Positions 53,175 through 61,980 of a stretch of 64,000 nt of DNA are shown here, in pieces. The stretch is from Persicirhabdus sediminis. GTDB lineage: Bacteria; Verrucomicrobiota; Verrucomicrobiia; Verrucomicrobiales; Akkermansiaceae. Position 1 is the first letter of the stretch. The number at the start of each line of letters is the position of its first letter. Location of the stretch: contig NZ_JAENIM010000039.1 in the NCBI RefSeq assembly GCF_016595495.1, forward strand, positions 684,989-748,988. Reading direction: 5' to 3'. The notes below the pieces were generated by a model, which saw nothing but the letters and a program-made list of their open reading frames with translations, had not been told where the DNA came from and searched no databases. A program made the translations under genes and the position numbers.

Positions 53175-54146
53175 ATGGCCAAAAAGGAACCTAAACGCAA
53201 GAAGGTGACTCACATCACTGTTGGAGATTTTTTTAATCGTCATAAAAAGGCGCTTGAACTCACCCTGCAGGGCCAATCCGTAGGCATGGATAGAAAAATC
53301 CTCGAGCCTAACATCAACCACCCAGGCCTCGCTCTCTCTGGCTTCCTAACTTACTTCGCTGAAAAACGCATTCAGGTACTAGGCAACTCCGAGCTGTCTT
53401 ATATGAAGACGCTAACGGAGAGCGAAAAAGCAAGTCGCTTTGAAGCCATTCTCAAAGAGAACATCCCGTGCATCGTTACCGCTAGGGCCAAACCGCTTCC
53501 GACCAAATTGCTAGAACTAGCCAATAGCTACGGCGTTCCCGTATTCATGACACCAAAAATAACCATGAACTTCGTCAACGCGGCTACCATCCGGCTGGAG
53601 GAAGATTTTGCCGAATCTGTCTCGCTCCACGGCTGCATGATGGACTTCAAAGGTGTCGGCGTTCTCATCATGGGCGACAGCGGCTCAGGTAAAAGCGAAA
53701 CCGCACTCGGCTTGCTAGAACGTGGCGCCGCCTTGGTTGCAGATGATTTGGTCACCATTCACAACATCAGCGGCGAGCTCATCGCCTCTACCAAAGAATT
53801 CTCCCGCGGGTTCATCGAGATGCGCGGAATCGGCATCATCAATGCTGCTAACTTATTTGGCCTCGGCAGCATCAGCCCGAAAAAAGACCTCGATATTGTC
53901 ATTCAACTCAAACCACACTCACACCTAAACGAAGTCGACCGACTCGGGATTAATCGACAGACTTATAACATCCTTGATGTCGAAGTTTCTAAGGTAGAAA
54001 TCCCTGTCGCACCAGGCCGTGATACAGCTCGATTAGTTGCCGTCACCTGTCTCGACCACCAATTGCGCACACTTGGATATGACATGGCTGACGAATTCAA
54101 CCAACGATTACTTGATCGCATGGCAGCTGGAAACGTTAGCTTGTAG
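53175..54146 (+). CDS. hprK: HPr kinase/phosphorylase
   Basis: 323 residues. The N-terminal domain (THITVGDFFNRHKKALEL) and the C-terminal kinase domain are both present. The P-loop is GDSGSGKSETALGLLERG, preceded by the catalytic LHG His. The LVADD acidic pair and the signature EMRGIGIINAANLFG follow. It phosphorylates or dephosphorylates Ser46 of HPr in carbon control. In verrucomicrobia this protein is present even where a complete sugar PTS is missing. No ptsH gene is nearby. The following hairpin (54193) probably ends the transcript. Confidence 0.95.
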   Translation: MAKKEPKRKKVTHITVGDFFNRHKKALELTLQGQSVGMDRKILEPNINHPGLALSGFLTYFAEKRIQVLGNSELSYMKTLTESEKASRFEAILKENIPCIVTARAKPLPTKLLELANSYGVPVFMTPKITMNFVNAATIRLEEDFAESVSLHGCMMDFKGVGVLIMGDSGSGKSETALGLLERGAALVADDLVTIHNISGELIASTKEFSRGFIEMRGIGIINAANLFGLGSISPKKDLDIVIQLKPHSHLNEVDRLGINRQTYNILDVEVSKVEIPVAPGRDTARLVAVTCLDHQLRTLGYDMADEFNQRLLDRMAAGNVSL

Positions 54147-54192
54147 CTAACTATCAGCAAGTTACAAAAACACCCGCACTCACATCACAGGT

Positions 54193-54230
54193 CTAGCTGG
54201 CAGCTCACCGCTCGCCAGCTAGATTATTTT
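54193..54230 (+). terminator. Terminator of hprK
   Basis: CTAGCTGGC and GCCAGCTAG with a 12-nt loop, then ATTATTTTAATTTC. Again the stem is made from the AGCTGG/CCAGCT word. Confidence 0.6.
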
Positions 54231-54293
54231 AATTTCTGAGAAATTGGGGATTTTCTTTTTTTTCTTACCCGCTAGTGTCTGCGGCTTCCAACG

Positions 54294-55541
54294 ATGAACA
54301 CAGCAGACACATACAGCCAATTCGTTCTCCCTACCTACGGTCGCTTCCAGCTCGTTCCTGAGCGCGCCGAAGGTGTTTACCTCTGGGACAACGAAGGCAA
54401 GCGATACCTCGATTTCTGTACAGGAATCGCAACCTGCAGCGTGGGCCATTGTCACCCAGCCGTCACCAAAGCCATCCAAGATCAAGCCGCCACATTGGTA
54501 CATTGCTCTAACCTCTACCAAATTCCACAGCAAGCCGAACTGGCCAAGCTGCTGGTAGAGAAATTTGTTGGCACTCCCGGCAAGGTGTTTTTTGGCAACT
54601 CTGGCGCTGAAGCTAACGACGGCATGATCAAAACCGCACGTCGCTACGGCCACGCGCGCCCAAATGCCAACGGTGAAGCGCGCTACGAAATCATCACATT
54701 CGACAAATCATTCCACGGCCGCACGCTCGGCTCCATGTCCGCTACCGCACAGGAGAAAATCCAAGTTGGTTTCACTCCCCTGCTAGCTGGATTCCGCTAC
54801 GTGCCATTCAACGACAGCTCCGCCCTAGCAGACGCCATCGGCGAGCACACAGTTGGCATCATGTTTGAGCCCGTGCAAGGTGAAGGTGGCGTTAATGTCG
54901 CCGACGAATCATTCATCACAACCATCAGCCAACTAGCTGACAAACACGACCTCCTTCTCCTGCTCGACGAAGTTCAAGCAGGTCTGGGCCGCTGCGGCAC
55001 CAAGATGGGCTACCAAGCCGTTAGCACTTCTCTTAAGCCAGACATTGTTAGCTGGGCGAAAGGGCTCGGCGGCGGCATTCCTATCGGCGCATTCTGGGTT
55101 AGCGATCGCAGTATCGACGATGACGGCACCACTCTGAGCTCACTCATGGGCCCTGGCTCACACGGATCTACCTACGGCGGCAACCCACTCGTTAGCGCTG
55201 GCGCGCTTGCCGTGCTCAAGGAAATCCTCCAGCTAGAAGAAAATATCCACGCGCGCGAAAAACAAATCCGCGAGACCATTGCTAGCTGGAACCACCCACT
55301 CATCACCGAAGTCCGCGGCAAAGGATTGCTGCTAGGCATTGGCCTTGTTAGCGAGAAATTCAACCTCAAAGAAGGCCAAATGGCTGGACTCAAACTCTGT
55401 GCAGCACTGATGGATGCCGGCATGCTCACCGTGCCAGCTGGCCCAGATACTCTGCGCCTACTACCACCACTCAACGTCACCGAGCAAGAAATTGACGACG
55501 CCCTAACTATTCTGAAAACTGTCCTCGATTCAAACCTCTAA
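54294..55541 (+). CDS. argD: Acetylornithine aminotransferase
   Basis: 415 residues, PLP-dependent class III aminotransferase. Family motifs: YLDFCTGIATCSVGHCHP, FFGNSGAEANDGMIKTARRY, FEPVQGEGGVNV, and LLDEVQAGLGRCG (Asp for PLP N1). The PLP Lys lies in SWAKGLGGGIPIGAF. It converts N-acetylglutamate semialdehyde to N-acetylornithine. The next gene is argF, 15 bp downstream, so both are co-transcribed. A related succinylornithine or GABA activity is possible but less likely given argF. Confidence 0.94.
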   Translation: MNTADTYSQFVLPTYGRFQLVPERAEGVYLWDNEGKRYLDFCTGIATCSVGHCHPAVTKAIQDQAATLVHCSNLYQIPQQAELAKLLVEKFVGTPGKVFFGNSGAEANDGMIKTARRYGHARPNANGEARYEIITFDKSFHGRTLGSMSATAQEKIQVGFTPLLAGFRYVPFNDSSALADAIGEHTVGIMFEPVQGEGGVNVADESFITTISQLADKHDLLLLLDEVQAGLGRCGTKMGYQAVSTSLKPDIVSWAKGLGGGIPIGAFWVSDRSIDDDGTTLSSLMGPGSHGSTYGGNPLVSAGALAVLKEILQLEENIHAREKQIRETIASWNHPLITEVRGKGLLLGIGLVSEKFNLKEGQMAGLKLCAALMDAGMLTVPAGPDTLRLLPPLNVTEQEIDDALTILKTVLDSNL

Positions 55542-55556
55542 TCACTTCACAATAAC

Positions 55557-56453
55557 ATGAATCACCTACTATCGATCGAAGAACTCAGCCGTGAACAACT
55601 CAGCGGCCTAATCGATTCCGCAGTTACGCTCAAAGCTGAGCGCGGCAATCACTCAAGCCAGCCACTCGCCGGACAAACTTGGGCGATGATTTTCACCAAA
55701 TCATCCACCCGCACACGTGTCTCGTTTGAAGTTGGCGTGCGCGAGCTTGGCGGCAACGTGATGTTTCTATCATCTAATGACATCCAGCTAGGACGCGGCG
55801 AACCCATCATCGACACCGCTCGCGTGCTCGGCCGCATGGTTCACGGATGCATCATCCGCACATTCGCCCAGCAAGATGTTGTCGACTTTGCCGATTACTC
55901 AAAGATCCCAACTATCAACGCGCTCACTGACGACGAGCACCCGTGCCAGATTCTAGCTGACCTGCTCACCGTGCGTGAGAAACTCGGCTGCTGGGATGGT
56001 AAAAAAGTCGTCTTCATAGGCGATGGCGACAATAACATGTCGCGCTCGTGGATGTGGGCAGCTAAGAAGTTAGGCTTCGAGCTTGTCATCGCCGCGCCAC
56101 AGGAATGCCTTCCACCAGCAGAGTTTATGCATCGCCTTGACGCCCCTAACGTAACCCTCACTACTGATCCTGTTGCGGCAGCTAAAGGCGCCGACATCAT
56201 CAATACCGACGTCTGGCTCAGCATGGGCCAGGAAGGTCAGGCTGAAAAAGAAGCTTTGTTTGGTGACTACCAAGTTAACAGCCAGCTGCTCAGCCACGCC
56301 AACGATGGACACATCGTGCTGCACTGCCTGCCAGCTTACCGCGAAAAAGAAATCACCGAGGAAATCCTCGAACTCCACGCTGATACTATTTTCCAACAAG
56401 CTGAAAACCGCCTGCACGCGCAAAAAGCTGTGCTCGCCGCTGTAGCTAAATAA
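55557..56453 (+). CDS. argF: Ornithine carbamoyltransferase
   Basis: 298 residues. The carbamoyl phosphate site is KSSTRTRVSFEVG, and the second half has FAQQDVVDFADYS and DEHPCQILADLLTVRE. The ornithine-binding loop is STDVWLSMGQEG-like (NTDVWLSMGQEGQAE), followed by HCLPAYREKEITEE. It makes citrulline from ornithine and carbamoyl phosphate. It follows argD in the same transcript and ends at a strong terminator. Length is slightly below the average 310. Confidence 0.95.
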   Translation: MNHLLSIEELSREQLSGLIDSAVTLKAERGNHSSQPLAGQTWAMIFTKSSTRTRVSFEVGVRELGGNVMFLSSNDIQLGRGEPIIDTARVLGRMVHGCIIRTFAQQDVVDFADYSKIPTINALTDDEHPCQILADLLTVREKLGCWDGKKVVFIGDGDNNMSRSWMWAAKKLGFELVIAAPQECLPPAEFMHRLDAPNVTLTTDPVAAAKGADIINTDVWLSMGQEGQAEKEALFGDYQVNSQLLSHANDGHIVLHCLPAYREKEITEEILELHADTIFQQAENRLHAQKAVLAAVAK

Positions 56454-56496
56454 CAAAGCCGCTGGACTAACCATCTAGCCAGACAATCCATTTCAC

Positions 56497-56530
56497 AAAA
56501 AAGCCCGCGCTCCAAAGCGCGGGCTTTTTC
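56497..56530 (+). terminator. Rho-independent terminator of argDF
   Basis: AAGCCCGCGCT-loop-AGCGCGGGCTTTTTC. A near copy with the same flank stands at 58009. Confidence 0.92.
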
Positions 56531-56627
56531 TCTTTTTCATCAAAAGCAAATCCTTCTGATAGAGTAAACAAGAATAGTCAGTTAGCTCAGCTTTGACTTT
56601 GACAAAGCACTTGTTTTACTAAGAAAT

Positions 56628-57980
56628 ATGCGAGCCATGAGCTCCCTATACATTCCCAAAAAATTTCTACTTTCCTCACTAGCTGGCCTTACCGCAGCCA
56701 GCGCAGGATCCCCTGAAGGTGACTGGAACGCCTTCAATATCCAAACACCCAAAAACCTCGATATCAACTATGTCGAAGAAAATGGTGACACCCCAGGCTA
56801 TGTTGAACTTCAAGGCGGCTGGGATTTTGAAGTCCATGGCCCAGAATCCCTGAGCGTCAATGCCGCTGGCCAATTTAACGGCGGCAGCATCAGCTTCCTA
56901 ACCGACACTGGTAGAACTAAAGTCATCTCCGATGGCAAAACCGAATACCTCTGGCGCAACGCTAACGAAGATGTGCTCATGGGCAGCAAATACGAAAGCC
57001 CATCAGCTGGCGGCTCACAAAATTGGACACAGGTATTTAGCATTGTGCTTCGCCAACCAACCACCCTAAGCGAAGAAGACCTGCTCGGCGACTGGCAAGC
57101 GGTACGCATGCAAGTGCCCAAATGCATCACCTTTGACTACGATGAAGTAATCGAAGCCAACGAGTTAGCTGGCCACTATCAATTTGATATCGAGAGCTTC
57201 GAAATCACCTTTTCAACCCATCTGGTAGACGACCAAACAGAATACCGAGCCACCATCAACACCGACGAAGTCGGCACCTATAGCACGCCTAGCAATGATA
57301 CGGTAGCGCTGAGCTTCGGCATCAACCCAAAGATCAACGCCAGCAAAACGGTCATGGTTGCCACCGAATCAGAAGGTTCTATCAGCGACCCGGACAACGC
57401 CAGCCAAGTCCTACTCATCTTCATCAAAAAATCCAGCGTTGCCGCTACTGAAGCCAGCCTAGCTGGACTATGGGGACATTCTAACTTTGATACGCCATTA
57501 TTCTATGAAGCCTACAATGCTGAACAAATCGACCCATCAGGCGGTTATCAGTTCGACGCCGAAGCTCTGCCGCAAACTGTCACTCCATTTGGCACCGTGA
57601 AAGATGCACGTGGCGGCGCTAGCTTTGAATTGAAAAGTGCTGGCTACTTGACAGCCACTGAGGCTAACGAACCAGCGAGCCACGTCTACTATACTCAGGA
57701 CCAGCAAATCATGCTCGCTTGGCACGCAATTGATACCAAAAACGCTAACACCTCTCGTATCGGCTTCTCTATGCTCACTCGCTATGAAAGGCCGCTAGAC
57801 ATTGCATTCAACCCAGAAGACCCAACAGAAATAGCCATCACCATCCCCGATGGCATGAATCTAGAAAAAAGCTCTACCTTGGGCGACTGGGACAACGTTA
57901 CCCCTAGCAACGACGGCGCCCACATAGAAAATACAGAGCCCGGCAGCGCATTCTACCGCGTCGTACCACAGCAAGACTAA
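56628..57980 (+). CDS. Secreted protein with three repeats and a C-terminal Ig-like module
   Basis: 450 residues (447 from an ATG at 56637). A signal peptide (FLLSSLAGLTAASAGS) leads to three related units of about 120-140 residues. Each starts with a Gly-(Asp/Leu)-Trp motif: EGDWNAFNIQTPKNLDI, LLGDWQAVRMQVPKCITFD and LAGLWGHSNFDTPLFYEAY. The C-terminus (MNLEKSSTLGDWDNVTPSN through PGSAFYRVV) is the Ig-like end module common in secreted proteins of PVC bacteria. No catalytic motif is seen. The gene sits between two near-identical terminators in the middle of arginine genes and may have been inserted. Confidence 0.78.
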   Translation: MRAMSSLYIPKKFLLSSLAGLTAASAGSPEGDWNAFNIQTPKNLDINYVEENGDTPGYVELQGGWDFEVHGPESLSVNAAGQFNGGSISFLTDTGRTKVISDGKTEYLWRNANEDVLMGSKYESPSAGGSQNWTQVFSIVLRQPTTLSEEDLLGDWQAVRMQVPKCITFDYDEVIEANELAGHYQFDIESFEITFSTHLVDDQTEYRATINTDEVGTYSTPSNDTVALSFGINPKINASKTVMVATESEGSISDPDNASQVLLIFIKKSSVAATEASLAGLWGHSNFDTPLFYEAYNAEQIDPSGGYQFDAEALPQTVTPFGTVKDARGGASFELKSAGYLTATEANEPASHVYYTQDQQIMLAWHAIDTKNANTSRIGFSMLTRYERPLDIAFNPEDPTEIAITIPDGMNLEKSSTLGDWDNVTPSNDGAHIENTEPGSAFYRVVPQQD

Positions 57981-58008
57981 GCATCTAGCTAACAATCCCA
58001 TTTCACCA

Positions 58009-58041
58009 AAAAGCCCGCGCTATGCTGCGCGGGCTTTTTCT
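58009..58041. terminator. Rho-independent terminator, near copy of the argDF terminator
   Basis: AAGCCCGCGC-loop-GCGCGGGCTTTTTC between two convergent genes. It has A and T runs on both sides, so it can serve both directions. Confidence 0.9.
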
Positions 58042-58100
58042 TTAAATTCTTCCTACTCCGTAGATACAATTTTCAACCACAGCCAGTCTTAGAGAAAGGT

Positions 58101-59159
58101 CTACAGCTCCTTGCCAAAGGCACGCGAGTTGCGGCCGCTTTGTTGCAACATCAGCTGGCGGCTGGCTGGAAGTTTTTCCATCGACCATTCTTGGTAACCC
58201 ATGGTTTTTTGGAAAAAGACAGAGGCGCGGTTAGTGAGCGCAAAGACGCCTTTCATGCCACGTTTCCTCGCCTGCTCTTCACCATTTTTCACCAGCTCAG
58301 CGCCGTATCCCATGCCTTCGTGTGACTGCTTCACATAGAGACAGGCAATTTCTGCCAGATTAGTTTCTTGATAACCATAAAGCGCGTAACAGCCAACAAC
58401 GTTACCATCGATATCGAGCACCCAGTAATCATCCATACATGCGCGGATGGCCTCGTACGAACGCGGCACCAAATGGGTACTACGCACCGAGCGACCAATC
58501 ATCGCCAAAAGCTCAACAATATCTTCCTCCACAATCGGACGGATAGAGCGATAGCTATCAGCATAGACCATGGTTCCCACACCTTCGTTAGAAAATAGCT
58601 CGCTGAGCAAAACGCCAGGCACACTACCATCTAGCACGTGAACCCGTGGTACACCCGCGTGACATGCCGCGACTGATTTTTCCAACAGAGCAATGCCAGC
58701 TAGACCTGGTTTTTCTTTCCAGCTAGTAGCTTCAGCGGCACGTAGCGCGTGAATTGGCTGACCATCCAGCTCGATACCAGCCCCTTCGTTGAGCAAGATC
58801 AACTTCGACGCATTGAGCTCAACAGCAAACTTGGCAACATCAGCCCCTAGCGGATCTAGACCATCAATATCAACCAAAGCTGTTTGCCCACGCTGCAGCA
58901 CGGGACTAACCATTAGCGCGTCCATTGGCTGCACAACCTGGCCACATTTCAGCTCAACATCAGCGGCAAGGTCAGCTAACTGCTCAATGGTCTGCGCGTC
59001 ACTAGCAAGCACCAAGCGCACGCCAATATTTTGCAGTGAAATGAAGTCTAGCATGACCTCAGCCAGCGCGGACTGCGGACAGCTAACGACAACAACAAAC
59101 AACTTCCCTCTGAACTGCGGCACGTATTGCAGCACCCCTCTGGTATCTCCCCAAGACAT
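58101..59159 (-). CDS. argA: N-acetylglutamate synthase with reduced kinase-like domain
   Basis: 352 residues. The C-terminal GNAT domain is clear: RSIRPIVEEDIVELLAMIGRS, VVGCYALYGYQETNLAEIACL, then the acetyl-CoA loop VKQSHEGMGYGAEL and SVFFQKTMGYQE. The N-terminal part (about 205 residues) is an amino-acid-kinase-like domain that is much shorter than the 290 of E. coli ArgA. It ends in the typical joint PGVLLSELFSNEGVGTMVY. It makes N-acetylglutamate, the first step of arginine synthesis, and feedback control by arginine would reside in the kinase-like domain. It follows the 462-residue gene by 19 bp. Confidence 0.85.
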   Translation of the reverse strand: MSWGDTRGVLQYVPQFRGKLFVVVVSCPQSALAEVMLDFISLQNIGVRLVLASDAQTIEQLADLAADVELKCGQVVQPMDALMVSPVLQRGQTALVDIDGLDPLGADVAKFAVELNASKLILLNEGAGIELDGQPIHALRAAEATSWKEKPGLAGIALLEKSVAACHAGVPRVHVLDGSVPGVLLSELFSNEGVGTMVYADSYRSIRPIVEEDIVELLAMIGRSVRSTHLVPRSYEAIRACMDDYWVLDIDGNVVGCYALYGYQETNLAEIACLYVKQSHEGMGYGAELVKNGEEQARKRGMKGVFALTNRASVFFQKTMGYQEWSMEKLPASRQLMLQQSGRNSRAFGKEL

Positions 59160-59178
59160 GAATTTTAAATCTAAATAT

Positions 59179-60567
59179 CTAGCGCCCTTCTAGGATGTGC
59201 TGGACAACTGGGTAACCTTCTTTTGGCACTAACTTACGCCATTTTGCATCCCCAGCGTGAATCATGTTGGTCACATCACGTCCTGTATAAAGCAGTAGTT
59301 CTTCGTCGCTGAAACCTAACTCATGAATCAAGTGGTTGATCAAGAAATATCGATAGAGCGGCTCAAACTTCTCAGGTGACTTGAAGCTTGTTGCGGTCAC
59401 TAACTCGGAATCCGGTGAATGTTTCCACGGGTAGATAAGCAATGATAGATCCTGTTTGAACAAGCGACCAAATGACTCCAAGATACCGCCAGCTAGATTT
59501 TCAGACCATTTCTCTTTGAACAACTCATTGAGCAATCCAATACTGAGAACGATGCCAATCGGCTCGCTAGTGTAGCGACGCAGGTAAGTGCCAATGCGGT
59601 GGAACTCGGGGCAATTAGAAACCAATACAGTCTTACCTAAGGCCTGCAGCGCATCCGCCCTATCAAGGAAGGCGCGATGATCAACCGCGGTACCGCGCAG
59701 CAGGTTGTTCATGGAAATCTCACAGATCTCCATGCTGTTATCAACCGTCTCCTGACCCAACTCACGCAGGAAAGCTTCCTTCGACTGATCAAGCATATCG
59801 AGATGCAAGCGAAGCACTGGGTCAAAGCTACCACGCAAGAGAATGATAGGTTTTTTGTAGAGCACTTCAGCTGGCTGGACAACCTCGCCAGTAGGCAAGA
59901 ACATCGCCGCATCCGTCAGTCCTTTCTGCACTAACTGCAAGTGACAAAGTCGGTTGTCAATATACTCAAAACCCTTACCTTCGAACTTGAGCATGTCGAC
60001 TTCAACACGACCTTTCGCTAGATTATCTAGCAATGAATCAACAAATTGATCTAATGAATCGAGGTGATACAGAGCGGCGTAGATCATGTTGGTCCCAACA
60101 ACACCCAGCGCTTCCATTTGATCTGTATTTTCCAGATCCAACAGGCGCACGTGCATCAAGATATCACACGGGCTGCTTTTGGGGTGCAACTGCAAGCGAA
60201 TCCCTAACCAACCGTGACACTCACCGGTATCCTGGTAGCCGCGCGCGCGCACAGTATTACAGAAACTAAAAAATCGAGTGGTGTCACCACGCTTTTCACT
60301 CAAGCGCTCATCTAGCAAGCTATACTCGTGGCTGAGCATTTGCAGTAGACGCTGGCGGGACACATAGCGGCTGGCTTTACCGTAGATTTCATCGCTCATC
60401 GTCATGTCGTAGGCCGACATTGACTTGGCGACAGTGCCCGCTGAGGCAGGCGCGCGGAAGAACCAGTTAGCCACTTCTTGGCCAGCTCCAATTTCAGCAA
60501 AGGAGCCGTATTTTGATTCATCTAAATTGATCCTTAGCGCCTTATTATAGGTCGTTGATTCACTCAT
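59179..60567 (-). CDS. Conserved protein of unknown function, upstream of argA
   Basis: 462 residues, cytoplasmic, no signal peptide. The N-terminus (ALRINLDESKYGSFAEIGAG, then QEVANWFFRAPASAGTVAKS and YDMTMSDEIYG) is highly conserved in cyanobacteria, planctomycetes and verrucomicrobia. In some databases such proteins carry misleading names (TonB receptor or nucleotide adenylyltransferase), which the sequence does not support. A FFSFCNTVRARGYQDTGECH motif and GTAVDHRAFLDRADALQALG (a HAD/kinase-like phrase) occur. I cannot assign a function. It is probably co-transcribed with argA. The leader has TTTTACCCTATAAAAAA before ATG. Confidence 0.88.
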   Translation of the reverse strand: MSESTTYNKALRINLDESKYGSFAEIGAGQEVANWFFRAPASAGTVAKSMSAYDMTMSDEIYGKASRYVSRQRLLQMLSHEYSLLDERLSEKRGDTTRFFSFCNTVRARGYQDTGECHGWLGIRLQLHPKSSPCDILMHVRLLDLENTDQMEALGVVGTNMIYAALYHLDSLDQFVDSLLDNLAKGRVEVDMLKFEGKGFEYIDNRLCHLQLVQKGLTDAAMFLPTGEVVQPAEVLYKKPIILLRGSFDPVLRLHLDMLDQSKEAFLRELGQETVDNSMEICEISMNNLLRGTAVDHRAFLDRADALQALGKTVLVSNCPEFHRIGTYLRRYTSEPIGIVLSIGLLNELFKEKWSENLAGGILESFGRLFKQDLSLLIYPWKHSPDSELVTATSFKSPEKFEPLYRYFLINHLIHELGFSDEELLLYTGRDVTNMIHAGDAKWRKLVPKEGYPVVQHILEGR

Positions 60568-60588
60568 TTTTTTATAGGGTAAAAACGG

Positions 60589-61803
60589 TTATTTCTCTTC
60601 TTCTACGGGTACCTGGATGCGCTCCACATCATACCAATCAGGCATCACTAACTCGTCGATCAAGACCTGATTACGGGCGCGAGCATCTTCAGGATAATGC
60701 ACCTTTATGGTGATTCTGCTCCCATCACTATGTGGTGCCACTGCGCCAATTAGTCCCATGTTGGTAGTTTGGTCAATGTAGCCGTAGAGAACGTGCTCGC
60801 TATCAATGGATTCCAATCGGTAAACTTGCCATTTTTTGTCGTCGCGGAACCCGTATGCGTAATAGTTATCGTAATAACAAACCGCACGAAATACTTTAGG
60901 CTCAGAAGGCTTTTCATCTTTGAATTCCTGCCAAGGCATCTCAGACCAACCAACCCAATACTCCCAATCAAATAGGAATTTGTCACCGACACGTTCAAAT
61001 AACAGGTGGATGATAGAATAATCAGCTAGTTCTCCGGAAACTTTTACCAGCGGCGGAATCACCGTGAGCGCGCCACTTCCAAATTGCTCGCTAAGCTTAA
61101 CCGGCTTCCATGGGTTTTCTGCATAATACGCCCTAACTTTGGGCATGACATTCTCAGCGTCGTACAAATACGGCTCCCATTCTTCTACCGACTCGGCTTC
61201 GAAAATATGCCTCGCCACCTCGCCAACTTTCGCCCCAACAACATCTGAGCGCCAATTTTCATCCTGCGCAATCGCTACAATCCCTGTCTCCTTCACCGCT
61301 GGCTTTTGAACCTCTAACTCTTCATTCATTTGTTGCCATAGCGGCACCTCTTCGTCTGAGCGCTCGACTACTTCTTCCAACTCCACAGTGGTTACCACAG
61401 AAAATAAAGCCCAACAGATCATGACAAAACCAGTCACACCGCCAAGATATAACAAACTGAGCACAAGGTGATTGCTGCGTTTCGGCACCTCATCAGGGTC
61501 CACATCACGCTCCCAATCTGGTGACGAACTGCTCGCCATATGTTTGTGCATGGCAGCTTGGTGCGTGGTCGCCTCTGCGGCTGGCTGTAACTTCGCCTTA
61601 ATTTCAGGCTGATCATCTGATGAAGTTTTGAAGCCTTCTAGCATTTTGTGAATTTTGACATCATCAGGAATGGCTAACATTTCCTTACAACCAGGACAAA
61701 CCACACCATAACCATCATGGTCCCGCGGGATCCTGAATACCAATCGACAACTCGGGCAGACAAAGCTGCCCCAGCCAGCACTTTTCTTTACGGCTTCGCT
61801 CAC
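60589..61803 (-). CDS. Zinc-ribbon membrane protein of unknown function
   Basis: 404 residues. An N-terminal zinc ribbon (CPSCRLVFRIPRDHDGYGVV then CPGC; CxxC-x16-CxxC) is followed by a Pro/Ala/Gln linker. One transmembrane helix (LVLSLLYLGGVTGFVMICWALF) leads to a long extracytoplasmic domain of about 230 residues (EWEPYLYDAENVMPKVRAYY, FLFDWEYWVGWSEMPWQEF). The pattern is a conserved layout in PVC bacteria, and I know no function. It lies 21 bp upstream of the 462-residue gene, so probably starts that transcript. Confidence 0.8.
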   Translation of the reverse strand: MSEAVKKSAGWGSFVCPSCRLVFRIPRDHDGYGVVCPGCKEMLAIPDDVKIHKMLEGFKTSSDDQPEIKAKLQPAAEATTHQAAMHKHMASSSSPDWERDVDPDEVPKRSNHLVLSLLYLGGVTGFVMICWALFSVVTTVELEEVVERSDEEVPLWQQMNEELEVQKPAVKETGIVAIAQDENWRSDVVGAKVGEVARHIFEAESVEEWEPYLYDAENVMPKVRAYYAENPWKPVKLSEQFGSGALTVIPPLVKVSGELADYSIIHLLFERVGDKFLFDWEYWVGWSEMPWQEFKDEKPSEPKVFRAVCYYDNYYAYGFRDDKKWQVYRLESIDSEHVLYGYIDQTTNMGLIGAVAPHSDGSRITIKVHYPEDARARNQVLIDELVMPDWYDVERIQVPVEEEK

Positions 61804-61980
61804 AATAAAAGACTAATCAAAGCAAGCTGGATATCAAGCCTCGGCAAGGAATCTGGTGATATTTTATTCAGACATGTGCTAAGAAATTTGCCAAATAACA
61901 AAGCCCAAGCATGCACACGCCGCCCAGTCCGCAATGAACCACGGTGCCATTCAAGAAAAGATGGCAGTTCCCAGCTAGCT

